NCBI GenBank assembly: GCA_001541255.1
Contig: LNQR01000089.1
Span: forward strand, 1-34,945
Reading direction: 5' to 3'
DNA length: 34,945 nt
DNA from: Candidatus Magnetominusculus xianensis
GTDB lineage: Bacteria; Nitrospirota; Thermodesulfovibrionia; Thermodesulfovibrionales; Magnetobacteriaceae
The notes under the pieces were generated by a model. That model made no database searches. It saw nothing but the letters and a program-made list of their open reading frames with translations, and was not told the DNA's origin. This document shows positions 8,852 to 17,272 of the stretch, piece after piece (position 1 is the stretch's first letter; every line of letters starts with the position of its first letter). Position numbers and translations under genes: made by a program.

Positions 8852-9717
8852 ACGCCTCCACAGCCACACGCGTTTTTTAACGCCATGGCCTTCTCTTCCA
8901 AAGATGCAATTTCTATTTTTGTTATATCCTCTAATGAGTCCAGCATAAAGCGCTTGCCTATCTCCTGAAACCTGTCTGGACAGTCTGTAACATAGTATTT
9001 TCTGTGCACCGGCGTCTCTAAAGTCTTCAACAAACCCGATGTTGTCAATATCTTGGCGACGTTTTTTGCCTTTTCGATTGCTGAGTCTATCAGTACAACA
9101 TCATCTCCCATTACCTTTTTTATAACCTTCTTTAAAAGTGGATAGTGCGTACAGCCCAGCACAAGGGTGTCTATATTGTAGAGTTTCATTTCGGTTAAAT
9201 ATCTTTGTGCAACCATCTCAACCACCTCGTTGTCAAGCCAGCCTTCTTCAACGAGTGGAACAAACAGAGGGCATGAGCGTTCGATCACCTTAATGCGGGG
9301 GTCAAGGCTGCGGATTGTCCTGCCATAAGCACCGCTTTTTATAGTAGCCTCTGTGCCTATTACCCCTACGAGGCCGTTTTTGGTTGCCTGGGCTGCGGCC
9401 TTTGCCCCAGGTTCTATAACACCCAGTACTGGTATCTTAAATGTATTTCTTATGATATTAAGACTCACGGCAGAGGCAGTGTTGCAGGCTATTATCAACA
9501 GTTTTATCCCTTTTTCCACAAGAAACGAGCTATTCTCAAGTGAATACTTAATAACTGTCTCGGCTGAACGAATGCCATAGGGCACCCTTGCAGTATCCCC
9601 CATGTATATTGTACTTTCTGCAGGCAGCCGGGCGTGTATCTCTTTTAAAACCGTCAGCCCGCCCACGCCTGAGTCAAATATTCCTATCGGCTTATCAGCC
9701 ATGTTTTCGTATTTCAT
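8848..9717 (-). CDS. murI: Glutamate racemase
   Basis: 289 aa. It makes D-glutamate for peptidoglycan. Seen: [17 protein letters not shown] with the first catalytic region, the first catalytic Cys in ACNTAS (about residue 78), the second in LGCTHYPLL (about residue 190), and the partner His beside it. ATG at 9717 has GAGG nine bases upstream. A second in-frame ATG at 9702 gives the more usual start just before the first strand, so the first five residues are uncertain. It overlaps the GerMN gene upstream and rph downstream, in a cell-wall and RNA housekeeping cluster. Confidence 0.92.
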   Translation of the reverse strand: MKYENMADKPIGIFDSGVGGLTVLKEIHARLPAESTIYMGDTARVPYGIRSAETVIKYSLENSSFLVEKGIKLLIIACNTASAVSLNIIRNTFKIPVLGVIEPGAKAAAQATKNGLVGVIGTEATIKSGAYGRTIRSLDPRIKVIERSCPLFVPLVEEGWLDNEVVEMVAQRYLTEMKLYNIDTLVLGCTHYPLLKKVIKKVMGDDVVLIDSAIEKAKNVAKILTTSGLLKTLETPVHRKYYVTDCPDRFQEIGKRFMLDSLEDITKIEIASLEEKAMALKNACGCGGV

Positions 9718-10291
9718 CGAATTTTACCTCTTGTGTGGCTATTCTTTTTATGGGGGAGCTGATGCTGTAGTGTCCTCCTAATGTATCCTCTTCTTTTCCA
9801 TTTATAAGAATCTTCACATCGTCAAGCTCTAAGTTAGAGGTGGCGGTCTCGTATATACTCTTTATTATTAAAAATTCCTTTAGGGCGTCACCCTGAAAAT
9901 TCCTTTTTATATCGGATGAGAGGTCAACATAGAGTATTTTATCGATGCCATAGTAGACCCCCAACACCCTGGTGTTCGATGGAAAGGCCTCTTTATTGGG
10001 TATTGAGTTGAGATTAAAGAGTTCCCCTATGGCGGTTTCTGCAATTTTCATCGTATCAAAAGTCTGCTTGATCTTTATGACCATGATGTTAAGGGCTGCC
10101 CCTTCGGGGTAGAACACCTTTACGTCCTGGGCATCGCTTACGAGTTTTTCCTTCTCCTTAAGAGCTATCAGGCTCGCTGAACCTGAGCTGTTGTCATCTT
10201 TCCACATTATATAATAATAGATGACAGTTGTGCCAACTATTAGCATAACTATCGGTAAAAATACCAGAAATATTAGCTTACTTTTTTGCAT
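9695..10291 (-). CDS. GerMN-domain membrane-anchored protein
   Basis: 198 aa. One N-terminal membrane segment (about residues 5-27) is followed by a short linker and then a GerMN domain (about 58-185). The domain is recognisable by VFYPEGAALNIMVIKIKQT, the FNLNSIPNKEAFPSNTRVLGVYY segment, and ILYVDLSSDIKRNFQGDALKEFLIIKSIYET, which matches the family core. In Bacillus GerM acts in cortex formation and germination. In non-sporulating bacteria the domain is an envelope-associated module of unknown job. Its start overlaps the end of the amidase gene and its end overlaps murI, so a peptidoglycan-related role is reasonable. Confidence 0.8.
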   Translation of the reverse strand: MQKSKLIFLVFLPIVMLIVGTTVIYYYIMWKDDNSSGSASLIALKEKEKLVSDAQDVKVFYPEGAALNIMVIKIKQTFDTMKIAETAIGELFNLNSIPNKEAFPSNTRVLGVYYGIDKILYVDLSSDIKRNFQGDALKEFLIIKSIYETATSNLELDDVKILINGKEEDTLGGHYSISSPIKRIATQEVKFDEIRKHG

Positions 10292-11261
10292 AGTCTGAAA
10301 TCGCCCTGATTATAGCATCTGAAATGGTATTAATTGAATCATTAGTGTATGTAAAAGAAGCCGGATTCGGCATCTCAATCATGACAGCCGGTGCAGAAGT
10401 GGCAGAGAGTATTGGAATGGGCACTTCCCTGTAGACAGGCTGAGTTTTGAACTTCTCATTAAGTGCGCTGCCGATTGCCTTTGAAAGGGTCCTGCTCTTT
10501 TCGATATAAGAGGCTTGAGTGTATGCGGTGCTATATGCCATGTCCGGCCCTGACATGACGGCTGGAAAGCTGCTCGTATATATGGCAAATGTATCAGAGG
10601 TCGAGACATGTATGCTGATAAACAAATTCGGCCTGAACTTACGAATATCTATAATTCGCTGACTGAGCGGCATGGCTGAGTCGTCCTTTCTGGTAATGGC
10701 AGTCCTGCGAACCTTGCTGCCTATGCGTTTAGCTAAGTCTGCACATACGGACAGAGAGAGGGCGCTTTCTTTAAACTGCCCTGAGATTATCCCTGTGTCG
10801 ATGCCGCCATGACCGGCGTCTAATAAAATACTCAAACCGGCGAACTCGTTAGTCTGTGCCGGTACAGGGGAGTTTAATGGCAGCGCACCGGTTATGACCG
10901 CCTCTATCACCAGCCTCGGCGGGCCTGCGTAGCGTGAAACATTTATTTTTTCAAGATTTCTTATGTTTAGATATATACTTTTGTCCTTCTGAATGACCTT
11001 AACAGCTTCTGGAAGTGGTGTCCCATTAAATAAAAAATCACTCTGGAAATCGACCCTGACGATACTGTACGATTCATTGACCTTCGATGAGCTTATCAGA
11101 GAGTCGTTCGTACTTTGAAAGACAAATCTGAGGATATTGTTTTTCTGGCTGAATTGCATAACAATCTGCCCGGCATCGGTACCGTATGCGCCTGAAGAGC
11201 TCAGGGCAATGAAAATAAGTATGAACATGCCAGCATTTTTCATAACATATGAATTAGTCAT
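10278..11261 (-). CDS. N-acetylmuramoyl-L-alanine amidase (Amidase_3)
   Basis: 327 aa, exported. A hydrophobic signal segment (residues about 11-27, likely cleavage after AYG) is followed by a beta-rich AMIN-like region (about 30-125) and a zinc-dependent Amidase_3 domain from about 143. Seen: ILLDAGHGGIDTG with zinc ligand His151, a downstream Glu in GQFKES, FISIHVS with the next His, and MIEMPNP with the catalytic Glu. It should cleave the bond between MurNAc and L-Ala during cell separation or wall turnover. No clear ribosome-binding site precedes the first ATG, and a second at 11243 starts directly at the signal peptide. Confidence 0.87.
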   Translation of the reverse strand: MTNSYVMKNAGMFILIFIALSSSGAYGTDAGQIVMQFSQKNNILRFVFQSTNDSLISSSKVNESYSIVRVDFQSDFLFNGTPLPEAVKVIQKDKSIYLNIRNLEKINVSRYAGPPRLVIEAVITGALPLNSPVPAQTNEFAGLSILLDAGHGGIDTGIISGQFKESALSLSVCADLAKRIGSKVRRTAITRKDDSAMPLSQRIIDIRKFRPNLFISIHVSTSDTFAIYTSSFPAVMSGPDMAYSTAYTQASYIEKSRTLSKAIGSALNEKFKTQPVYREVPIPILSATSAPAVMIEMPNPASFTYTNDSINTISDAIIRAISDYAKK

Positions 11262-11350
11262 AGCGTATATATTGGCGTATTTTCAAGAAGTTTTTCAAGT
11301 ACTTATTTCATCTCACAATGGGACTACGGAATATATATTTAGTCCATCAG

Positions 11351-11420
11351 CATTTAACTGTCTTCATAACCGGTATATCAGGCGGACTTGCCCTTCGCGA
11401 GTGCGGCAGGGCATTTCTTT
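11351..11420 (-). pseudogene. Decayed duplicate of the mazG 3' end at the cassette edge
   Basis: This 70-base segment aligns without gaps to 13826-13895, the 3' end of the intact MazG-like gene plus its TAA and the following ATG, with 54 of 70 bases identical by hand count. Translated in the same frame it reads KKCPAALAKGKSA-stop-YTGYEDS-stop, against KKYPADLVKGKSAKYTEYGGS-stop in the intact gene. It begins directly at the stop codon of the HEPN gene, so the cassette boundary is sharp on this side. It may be a relic of a second mazG copy or an old insertion scar. Confidence 0.7.
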
Positions 11421-12006
11421 ATAATTTCGCATCATCGTACTCTTCTTCGTCTATAAATATTTTTCTTAAAAAATCTACATATGCCCTTCCTTTCTTGTAT
11501 AACACATACACCTCCTCTACAGTTTTATCTTTAACGGCTTCATTCTCAATATAATTGCCGTGTATTAAGACATTTCTTGTACTACTTATATCCATGAAGG
11601 CATTTTCTGCTTCCTGTAGTTCAGTGCGTTTATCTATTATAATTCTAATTTCTTTACTAAAATTACTACCAAATAATCCTATAAACTGCCTTGTGTTCTT
11701 CTCTCGCCAGTTAAAATATGTATGATATTGCCTCGCCATAGCCTTATTTTTTATGAAGCTATAGACAATATCATTGTTATTTGTATGTTTATTAACGAGA
11801 TCGGTAATAATCCTCATTATCAAATCTTCATAATAGCTTGCTGCTGCTAAAACTAACGCTTTTTTATAATTACTATCTAAATCACTTTTCATCAATACTA
11901 CCCGATGTTCATCTAAAGCACCTAAAGTACTTAAAACATCTAATGAATTTAGAACATCTTTTATATGCTTATAGAAATCAATGACTGGATCCATTTCTTC
12001 TGTCAT
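11419..12006 (-). CDS. HEPN-domain protein, predicted RNase effector of a DUF262 cassette
   Basis: 195 aa, largely alpha-helical. Near the C-terminus the sequence RNVLIHG (Arg144 to His149) fits the HEPN catalytic Rx4-6H motif and the surrounding 'RN.l.HG' block of the RiboL-PSP / MAE_28990-like HEPN families, many of which are proven or predicted metal-independent RNases in defence and toxin systems. An upstream helix LVLAAASYYEDLIMRII matches the first core helix. The ATG overlaps the stop of the DUF262 gene (ATGA), so both are made together. It is clearly AT-rich compared with murI or rph. The function is inferred from the motif and the partner; no cognate antitoxin is visible. Confidence 0.75.
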   Translation of the reverse strand: MTEEMDPVIDFYKHIKDVLNSLDVLSTLGALDEHRVVLMKSDLDSNYKKALVLAAASYYEDLIMRIITDLVNKHTNNNDIVYSFIKNKAMARQYHTYFNWREKNTRQFIGLFGSNFSKEIRIIIDKRTELQEAENAFMDISSTRNVLIHGNYIENEAVKDKTVEEVYVLYKKGRAYVDFLRKIFIDEEEYDDAKL

Positions 12007-13199
12007 TTTAGGAGAATCTCGATTGCCTTTCTTAATCTTGTCTGCACTTGACTCTTTTGTGAAGTACGTACCAATGTAGCATCTGAAAATTCTTTATCGT
12101 TTTTAAGTTGTTCTATACTGGACAAGGTTATTTTTTTTATATCGAACGAATTAGACCTATATGCCTCTAAGCATGACGCATAAAACACTGATTCATAGAC
12201 AGATATATTAAACCATCCTCCTTTGCCGAAAAATACAGTATCCCCTATAGTTATAAAATAATTAAGAAACTCATTATATAATTTTTCGAGATATTCAATT
12301 TTAGTCTTTTCAAATCCCTTAGCCTCCATGGAAAAACTATTAAGAAAGGTTTTCATGGAAGATTTATAGTTCTCTCCATTAATCAGCATTGCAAAACCCC
12401 TCAGTAAAACTTCAACGTCTTTCATATGTATATCTGGATTCTGCTGGCCGTTTAATGTTCTCCAGTTCTTTTCAATATTGAGTCTGTAAAGCATATCGTA
12501 AAAACTGGTATGATATAAACTTGTCCTTATTTCTTGAGGCGTAAGATTTAATCCTCCAGTGTTTAATCTGTTAAATATTTCAAACAGTGCAGAATTATTA
12601 TCATTTGGTGAATTCTGCTTTATTATTATATTTCTTATAGTCCTTAAATCGAACGAGGTCCTTACACCATCATCAATTGTATCATAGCTCAATTTATTAA
12701 ATTTATTTATTTTGCCTGGTATTTTACCTGATAGTTGCAATTTAAAATCCTGAAAATAATCATCATTATTCAAATAATCATCAGGAATGCCACAAGATTT
12801 ATCAAAAATTATACGCAGTTCAGACCTCCTTTCGAATCTTGGAAATCTTTTTTTCATAAAATAATATATGGTCATGTACCTCTGCTGTCCATCTATAACC
12901 AGAAATTTATTCCTTGCTGTTTCAAATAAAAATATTTGAGGTATTGGAATCCCTATTATTATAGATTCTATTAACTTAGAAGCTCTCTTAATATCCCATA
13001 CATAATTCCTCTGAAAACCAGGAATCGATATTATATCCTTTTCAATAAAAGAAAACAACGTGGCTATATTAAAATCATTTGGAGCTGCTGTAATCTCGTA
13101 ATCTATAAAAACAAAATCATCTTCATCATTTAGGTCATCTCCTTCATACCGTGCATCACCATTTTTCTCAACAACATATCTATCTTCAATCATATCCAT
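12003..13199 (-). CDS. DUF262 (GmrS/SspE N-terminal-like) protein
   Basis: 398 aa. The N-terminal DUF262 domain (about 45-230, ParB/sulfiredoxin-like fold) shows IPGFQRNYVW (59-68), IESIIIGIPIPQIFLF, and the nucleotide-binding DGQQR at 103-107, followed by FNRLNTGGLNLTPQEIR, a hallmark of the family. The remaining C-terminal half is helical with no visible DUF1524 HNH motif, unlike GmrSD, BrxU or SspE, where an HNH nuclease does the cutting. Here the separate HEPN protein encoded next may take that effector role. SD AAGGAG lies upstream of the ATG, and a promoter with TTGACA sits just before it. The first 40 residues are acidic and not conserved. Confidence 0.82.
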   Translation of the reverse strand: MDMIEDRYVVEKNGDARYEGDDLNDEDDFVFIDYEITAAPNDFNIATLFSFIEKDIISIPGFQRNYVWDIKRASKLIESIIIGIPIPQIFLFETARNKFLVIDGQQRYMTIYYFMKKRFPRFERRSELRIIFDKSCGIPDDYLNNDDYFQDFKLQLSGKIPGKINKFNKLSYDTIDDGVRTSFDLRTIRNIIIKQNSPNDNNSALFEIFNRLNTGGLNLTPQEIRTSLYHTSFYDMLYRLNIEKNWRTLNGQQNPDIHMKDVEVLLRGFAMLINGENYKSSMKTFLNSFSMEAKGFEKTKIEYLEKLYNEFLNYFITIGDTVFFGKGGWFNISVYESVFYASCLEAYRSNSFDIKKITLSSIEQLKNDKEFSDATLVRTSQKSQVQTRLRKAIEILLK

Positions 13200-13245
13200 T
13201 AAACCTTTCTCCTTATTGAATATTTACAACACAATATATCGTTAT

Positions 13246-13274
13246 CCTATAACAATACACATAACAGATGTCAA
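13246..13274 (-). promoter_or_regulatory. Sigma-70-type promoter of the DUF262-HEPN cassette
   Basis: On the minus strand, TTGACA (13269-13274), a 17-base spacer and TATAGG (13246-13251). The -35 box overlaps the stop codon of the macro-domain gene, so the cassette can be transcribed independently of the genes before it. This leaves a leader of about 40 bases before the DUF262 start at 13199. Confidence 0.55.
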
Positions 13275-13828
13275 CTGCACGAATTCTCGCTCTCTTTGTA
13301 AAATTCCCTCTTAAAATACTCAAGAGTTGCATCGTCATAGATGCAAAATTCGATAATCTTAACACTTGAGCCTGGGTTTTCCTTGAGAAAGCGCTCACTC
13401 TGCCCAACTAATATTCGCGCGCATCTGTCCTTTGGAAAGCAAAAAATACCGGAACTTATCGCAGGCATCGAGATGCTTATAAAACCCCTTTGGGCGGCTG
13501 CTTTTAGTGAATTAACGACTGCGTTTTTTAGTTTTTCATCCTCATCTCCCTCTCCCATCTGTGGCCCGACGGCGTGTATTACTGCCTTGCAGGGGAGCTT
13601 TCCCGCTTGTGTTACGGCCACTGTCCCCACAGGGGTAAACCCCGCCTTGTCGCTTTCCTCCTGTATACTACTGCCGCCCTTTCTTACAATAGCCGCCGCT
13701 ACTCCACCGCCATGCTGGAGGTGCGAGTTTGCTGCGTTTACTATTGCGTCAACCGCCCGCCCCGTTATATCGCCCTTTACGAGGCGGAGTTTCCCCGTGC
13801 CGATTGTTTTTTCACTTATTAACTCCAT
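13271..13828 (-). CDS. Macro-domain protein (ADP-ribose / O-acetyl-ADP-ribose binding)
   Basis: 185 aa, a complete single macro domain of the MacroD/YmdB type. Seen: VDAIVNAANSHLQHGGGVAAAI (the adenine and distal-ribose loop, with the Asn-Ala-Ala-Asn core), VIHAVGPQMGEGDEDEKL, and the second loop ISMPAISSGIFCFPKDRCARI. Such proteins remove ADP-ribose from proteins or hydrolyse O-acetyl-ADP-ribose. The ATG directly follows the mazG stop, and GGAGG inside the mazG tail, seven bases upstream, serves as its ribosome-binding site. The pairing with a nucleotide pyrophosphohydrolase suggests a nucleotide/ADP-ribose clean-up pair; a defence role is possible but not shown. Confidence 0.9.
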   Translation of the reverse strand: MELISEKTIGTGKLRLVKGDITGRAVDAIVNAANSHLQHGGGVAAAIVRKGGSSIQEESDKAGFTPVGTVAVTQAGKLPCKAVIHAVGPQMGEGDEDEKLKNAVVNSLKAAAQRGFISISMPAISSGIFCFPKDRCARILVGQSERFLKENPGSSVKIIEFCIYDDATLEYFKREFYKESENSCS

Positions 13829-14182
13829 TTAACTGCCTCCATATTCGGTGTATTTTGCTGATTTGCCCTTTACGAGGTCAGCAGGGTATTTCTTTTTATT
13901 TTTTTCAAACTTCTGAGCGGCTGCTTCAAGCGGGTCGATGTTGAATTTACTGGCAAGATTTGTCAGATATATCATTACATCACCGATTTCGTCTTTTAAC
14001 TCTGATAGTTTCTCAGGGGTGAGGTGGCAGCTGTCCTCTTCCTTCGTCCATTGAAACAGCTCCACTATCTCTGCCACCTCAACACTCAGGGCCATCGCCA
14101 GGTTTTTTGGGCTGTGAAACTGCCCCCAGTCCCGCTCCCCTGCAAATGTGGCGAGGGCCTTCGTTAGTTGAGCTATTGTCAT
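13829..14182 (-). CDS. MazG-like nucleotide pyrophosphohydrolase
   Basis: 117 aa, a single all-alpha NTP pyrophosphohydrolase domain of the RS21-C6/dCTPase type. Seen: FAGERDWGQFHSPKNLAMAL, then the metal-binding EVAEIVELFQW (ExxE) and ELKDEIGDVMIYL (ExxD), and the tail KKYPADLVKGKSAKYTEY, typical of this group. It probably hydrolyses dCTP or modified dNTPs. ATG at 14182 gives the family N-terminus. An in-frame start at 14254 would add 24 unlike residues and overlap the divergent recD2. The 65-base divergent region holds a TTTCAA/TTGAAA inverted repeat (14200-14223). A decayed copy of its 3' end lies at 11351-11420. Confidence 0.88.
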   Translation of the reverse strand: MTIAQLTKALATFAGERDWGQFHSPKNLAMALSVEVAEIVELFQWTKEEDSCHLTPEKLSELKDEIGDVMIYLTNLASKFNIDPLEAAAQKFEKNKKKYPADLVKGKSAKYTEYGGS

Positions 14183-14247
14183 CGCACTCCTATTATGAAT
14201 TTCAACGGCAATCCTGATTGAAAATATGATAATATAACGGCAGGCAT

Positions 14248-16419
14248 ATGTCAAATATTCGCAAAACTCCGCAGCCGGAGGTCGAGATACAAGGGCAGGT
14301 TGAACGCATCACCTACGCCAACGAAGAAAACGCCTTCAGTATCGTCAGGCTGTCATACGAAGGCCGTATTATAACCATCGCCGGAAATCTCCTGTCCATC
14401 AATCCCGGCGAGGTACTGCGCCTGCGCGGGGCATGGGTTAACCACCCCAAATATGGGCAGCAGTTCAAGGTAAACTCCTACCAGTCGATCACACCAGCCA
14501 CCGTTGTGGGCATAGAGAAATACCTCGGCTCCGGCCTGATAAAAGGAATCGGCCCGGTGCTGGCAAAGCGCCTCGTTGCTAAATTTGCAGAAAATACCCT
14601 CGACATTATTGAGCAGTCCGTGGAAAGACTTAAAGAGGTCGATGGTATTGGTGAAAAACGTGTCACGATGATTAAATCCGCATGGGAAGAACAAAGAGAA
14701 ATTAAAGAGATTATGCTCTTCTTGCAGTCCCACGGCGTAAGCAGCACATATGCCATAAAGATATTTAAGCACTACGGTCATAACTCTATCGAAGTAGTAA
14801 AAACGAACCCCTATCAGCTGGCAACCGACATCTACGGGGTTGGCTTCATTACCGCCGATAAGATAGCAGCCAAACTTGGCTTTGCAAAGGACTCACCGCT
14901 GCGGGCAGAGGCCGGTATCTTATATGTCCTTCATCAGCTTGCCGACGATGGACATGTATACTATCCCGATGCGCTTCTGGCCGATGAGTGTATGAAGATA
15001 CTAGATATAGAACGTGAGCTAGTCTTAAACGCAATAGTAGAGGCAGCACTTAACAAACATATCGTAATCGAAGGCGTCGATGGTGCAAAGGCTGTATATC
15101 TGGCAAAATTCTATACGTCAGAGACATCTGCAGCGACCAACCTGAAAAAGCTCCTTACGCCAGTCACCAGGCCATACGTCTTTGATGAGGACAAGGCCCT
15201 GCAATGGGTGCAAAAGGAGCTGTCTATCACTCTTGCAGAAAATCAAATAACAGCCGTAAAGATGTCATTTAATCAGAAGGTGCTGGTGATAACCGGCGGC
15301 CCTGGCACGGGTAAGACCACAATAATAAACTCTATAATAAAGATATACAAGCGCCTGGGGCAGCGCGTCCTCCTTGCCGCCCCAACCGGCAGGGCCGCCA
15401 AGCGCATGGCAGAGACAACCGGCAATGACGCCAGGACCATTCACCGCCTTCTGGACTTCAGCCCGAAGGACGGCGCATTTAAGAGAAACGACAAGAACTA
15501 TCTCGACACCGACTTAGTCGTCCTGGACGAGGTCTCTATGGTGGACACTATACTGATGCATCATTTTCTGAAGGCACTGCCGCCGCACTGTACGCTTATC
15601 CTTGTTGGCGATATAGATCAACTGCCGTCGGTGGGGGCAGGAAGTGTACTAAGAGACATAATCGACTCAGGGGTTGTGGCAGTTGTAAGGCTCAACGAGA
15701 TATTCAGGCAGTCGCAGAGAAGCCTCATAGTGGTCAATGCACACAGGATAAACAGCGGCGAGTTCCCCTTTTTGGTAAATGACATGGACCAGAACCGGGA
15801 CTTTTACTTCCTCGAAATGGATGAACCAGAGAGTATCGTGGAGAGGATCGTCTTACTCTGTAAAGAAAGGATTCCGGAGAAATTCAACTTTGACCCATTT
15901 AAGGACATACAAGTCCTCACGGCGATGTACAAGGGGCAGCTTGGCGCAGTCAACCTCAACACGGAACTCCAAAATGCCCTGAATCCGAAGGGGACAGAGC
16001 TAATCAGGGGCGGGCGGGTATTCAGAGTGGGCGATAAGGTCATGCAGTTGGTAAATAACTACGACAAGGATGTATTCAACGGCGATATAGGCAAAATTGT
16101 GTCGATTAACACTGAGGACCATATAATCACAGTAACCTATGACGGCAGACTCACGCCCTATGACTACGCAGACCTGGATGAGATAACCCTTGCCTACGCG
16201 GTAACAGTACATAAATCACAGGGCAGCGAATACCCCGTAGTAATAATGCCCGTTCACACACAGCAGTACATCATGCTCCAGAGAAACCTGCTCTACACAG
16301 GCGTCACACGGGGCAAGCGCCTTGTAATCCTGTTGGGCACAAAGAGGGCGCTCCACATTTCCATAAACAACAACAAACCGCGCCACAGATATACATATCT
16401 TAAAGAGAGACTGCGCTAA
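14248..16419 (+). CDS. recD2: ATP-dependent DNA helicase RecD2
   Basis: 723 aa, the usual RecD2 length (RecD-like SF1B helicase with an N-terminal extension, acting without RecBC). Domains in order: an OB-like N-terminal domain (VEIQGQVERITYANEENAFSIVRL), helix-hairpin-helix repeats (about 95-230, including GIGPVLAKRL and GVGFITADKIA), and the helicase core. The core has Walker A GGPGTGKTT (350-358), GRAAKRMAE, the DEVSMVD motif, VGDIDQLPSVGAG (motif III), and a C-terminal UvrD_C_2 region with YAVTVHKSQGSEY. It unwinds 5'-3' in the characterised homologues. Transcribed divergently from mazG; the GGCAGG ribosome-binding site is weak. Confidence 0.93.
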   Translation: MSNIRKTPQPEVEIQGQVERITYANEENAFSIVRLSYEGRIITIAGNLLSINPGEVLRLRGAWVNHPKYGQQFKVNSYQSITPATVVGIEKYLGSGLIKGIGPVLAKRLVAKFAENTLDIIEQSVERLKEVDGIGEKRVTMIKSAWEEQREIKEIMLFLQSHGVSSTYAIKIFKHYGHNSIEVVKTNPYQLATDIYGVGFITADKIAAKLGFAKDSPLRAEAGILYVLHQLADDGHVYYPDALLADECMKILDIERELVLNAIVEAALNKHIVIEGVDGAKAVYLAKFYTSETSAATNLKKLLTPVTRPYVFDEDKALQWVQKELSITLAENQITAVKMSFNQKVLVITGGPGTGKTTIINSIIKIYKRLGQRVLLAAPTGRAAKRMAETTGNDARTIHRLLDFSPKDGAFKRNDKNYLDTDLVVLDEVSMVDTILMHHFLKALPPHCTLILVGDIDQLPSVGAGSVLRDIIDSGVVAVVRLNEIFRQSQRSLIVVNAHRINSGEFPFLVNDMDQNRDFYFLEMDEPESIVERIVLLCKERIPEKFNFDPFKDIQVLTAMYKGQLGAVNLNTELQNALNPKGTELIRGGRVFRVGDKVMQLVNNYDKDVFNGDIGKIVSINTEDHIITVTYDGRLTPYDYADLDEITLAYAVTVHKSQGSEYPVVIMPVHTQQYIMLQRNLLYTGVTRGKRLVILLGTKRALHISINNNKPRHRYTYLKERLR

Positions 16420-16446
16420 TCAGATCGATCATTGAGAATTGTTGAG

Positions 16447-16475
16447 TTGACACTTATTATATACATCTGTTAGAT
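16447..16475 (+). promoter_or_regulatory. Sigma-70-type promoter of the parA operon
   Basis: TTGACA (16447-16452), 17-base spacer, TTAGAT (16470-16475). It lies about 30 bases before the GTG start of parA, which has a strong GAAGGAGGG ribosome-binding site at 16492-16500. It gives the parA gene and the genes after it their own transcript, separate from recD2. Confidence 0.5.
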
Positions 16476-16504
16476 TAGTCTACATAATAGAGAAGGAGGG
16501 TTTT

Positions 16505-17272
16505 GTGGTAACAGTCTGTCTGGCTAACCATAAGGGTGGTACGGGAAAGACCTCGATTTGCATCAATATGGGAACATATTTTGCGAAGAAAAAGGTTAGA
16601 ACCTTGATCATCGACATGGACCCGCAAGGGCATGTAGCCCCCGGGCTAGGCATAGATATTGCTTATAATGACCGCTCTATTGCCGATGTCCTTGCAAATC
16701 AGGAGGAGATTGCCGCGATAGTTGCCAATTCGTCCATAAAGGGATTGGATGTCGCCCCGTCTAATATCAGGCTCAGCCTTGTGAATGAGACATTGTATAA
16801 TACATTTAAGCGGGAACGCCGACTTATGAAAGCAATGGAAAAGGTATACAATGACAAGACATATGACTTGGTGATAATAGACTGCCCCCCGTCGTTAGGC
16901 CCTCTGGTTGAAAACAGCCTCATGGTGACCGATTATTGTCTCATCCCCTGTGAACCATCGTCACGCTCCATTGACGGGCTTGCAGATTTTATCATCAAGC
17001 TAAAAGACGTCAGAGATGGCGAACTCGACGACCGTTGGCACATCATACTGTCAAGAGTCAAAAAATCAGCCCGTTTGACCAATGAGGTCATAGACAACAA
17101 ACTCTCTGAGTACAAAAACAGGATATTTAAGACAAAGATATATGAGAGAGAAACTATTAATCAGGCACAAATAGCTGGAATCCCTGTTTTTGGCTTTCCC
17201 AGAGGACAGTTGGCTTCAGAGAACTTCTCCAAGTTCGGTAAGGAGGTTGCATCGCGTTGTCAAATAAAATAA
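16505..17272 (+). CDS. ParA-family (MinD/ParA) ATPase, orphan
   Basis: 255 aa. Deviant Walker A KGGTGKT (residues 10-16, with the signature first Lys), A' motif IDMDPQG (36-42), and Walker B VIIDCPPS near residue 118. It lacks the N-terminal helix-turn-helix of plasmid P1-type ParA, so it is the short chromosomal/cargo-positioning type. GTG start with GGAGGG four bases upstream. There is no ParB, no parS-like 16-bp repeat cluster and no replication gene nearby, so chromosome partition is unlikely. The next gene overlaps by 16 bases and encodes a basic, disordered partner, as in ParA-like positioning systems for cellular cargo (for example McdA/McdB). The cargo is unknown. Confidence 0.88.
   Translation: MVTVCLANHKGGTGKTSICINMGTYFAKKKVRTLIIDMDPQGHVAPGLGIDIAYNDRSIADVLANQEEIAAIVANSSIKGLDVAPSNIRLSLVNETLYNTFKRERRLMKAMEKVYNDKTYDLVIIDCPPSLGPLVENSLMVTDYCLIPCEPSSRSIDGLADFIIKLKDVRDGELDDRWHIILSRVKKSARLTNEVIDNKLSEYKNRIFKTKIYERETINQAQIAGIPVFGFPRGQLASENFSKFGKEVASRCQIK

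Noticed and set aside
13341..13832. Long plus-strand open frame opposite the macro-domain gene
   Set aside because: It is a Pro/Thr/Ser-rich shadow of the macro gene on the other strand, with no ribosome-binding site and no recognisable domain.
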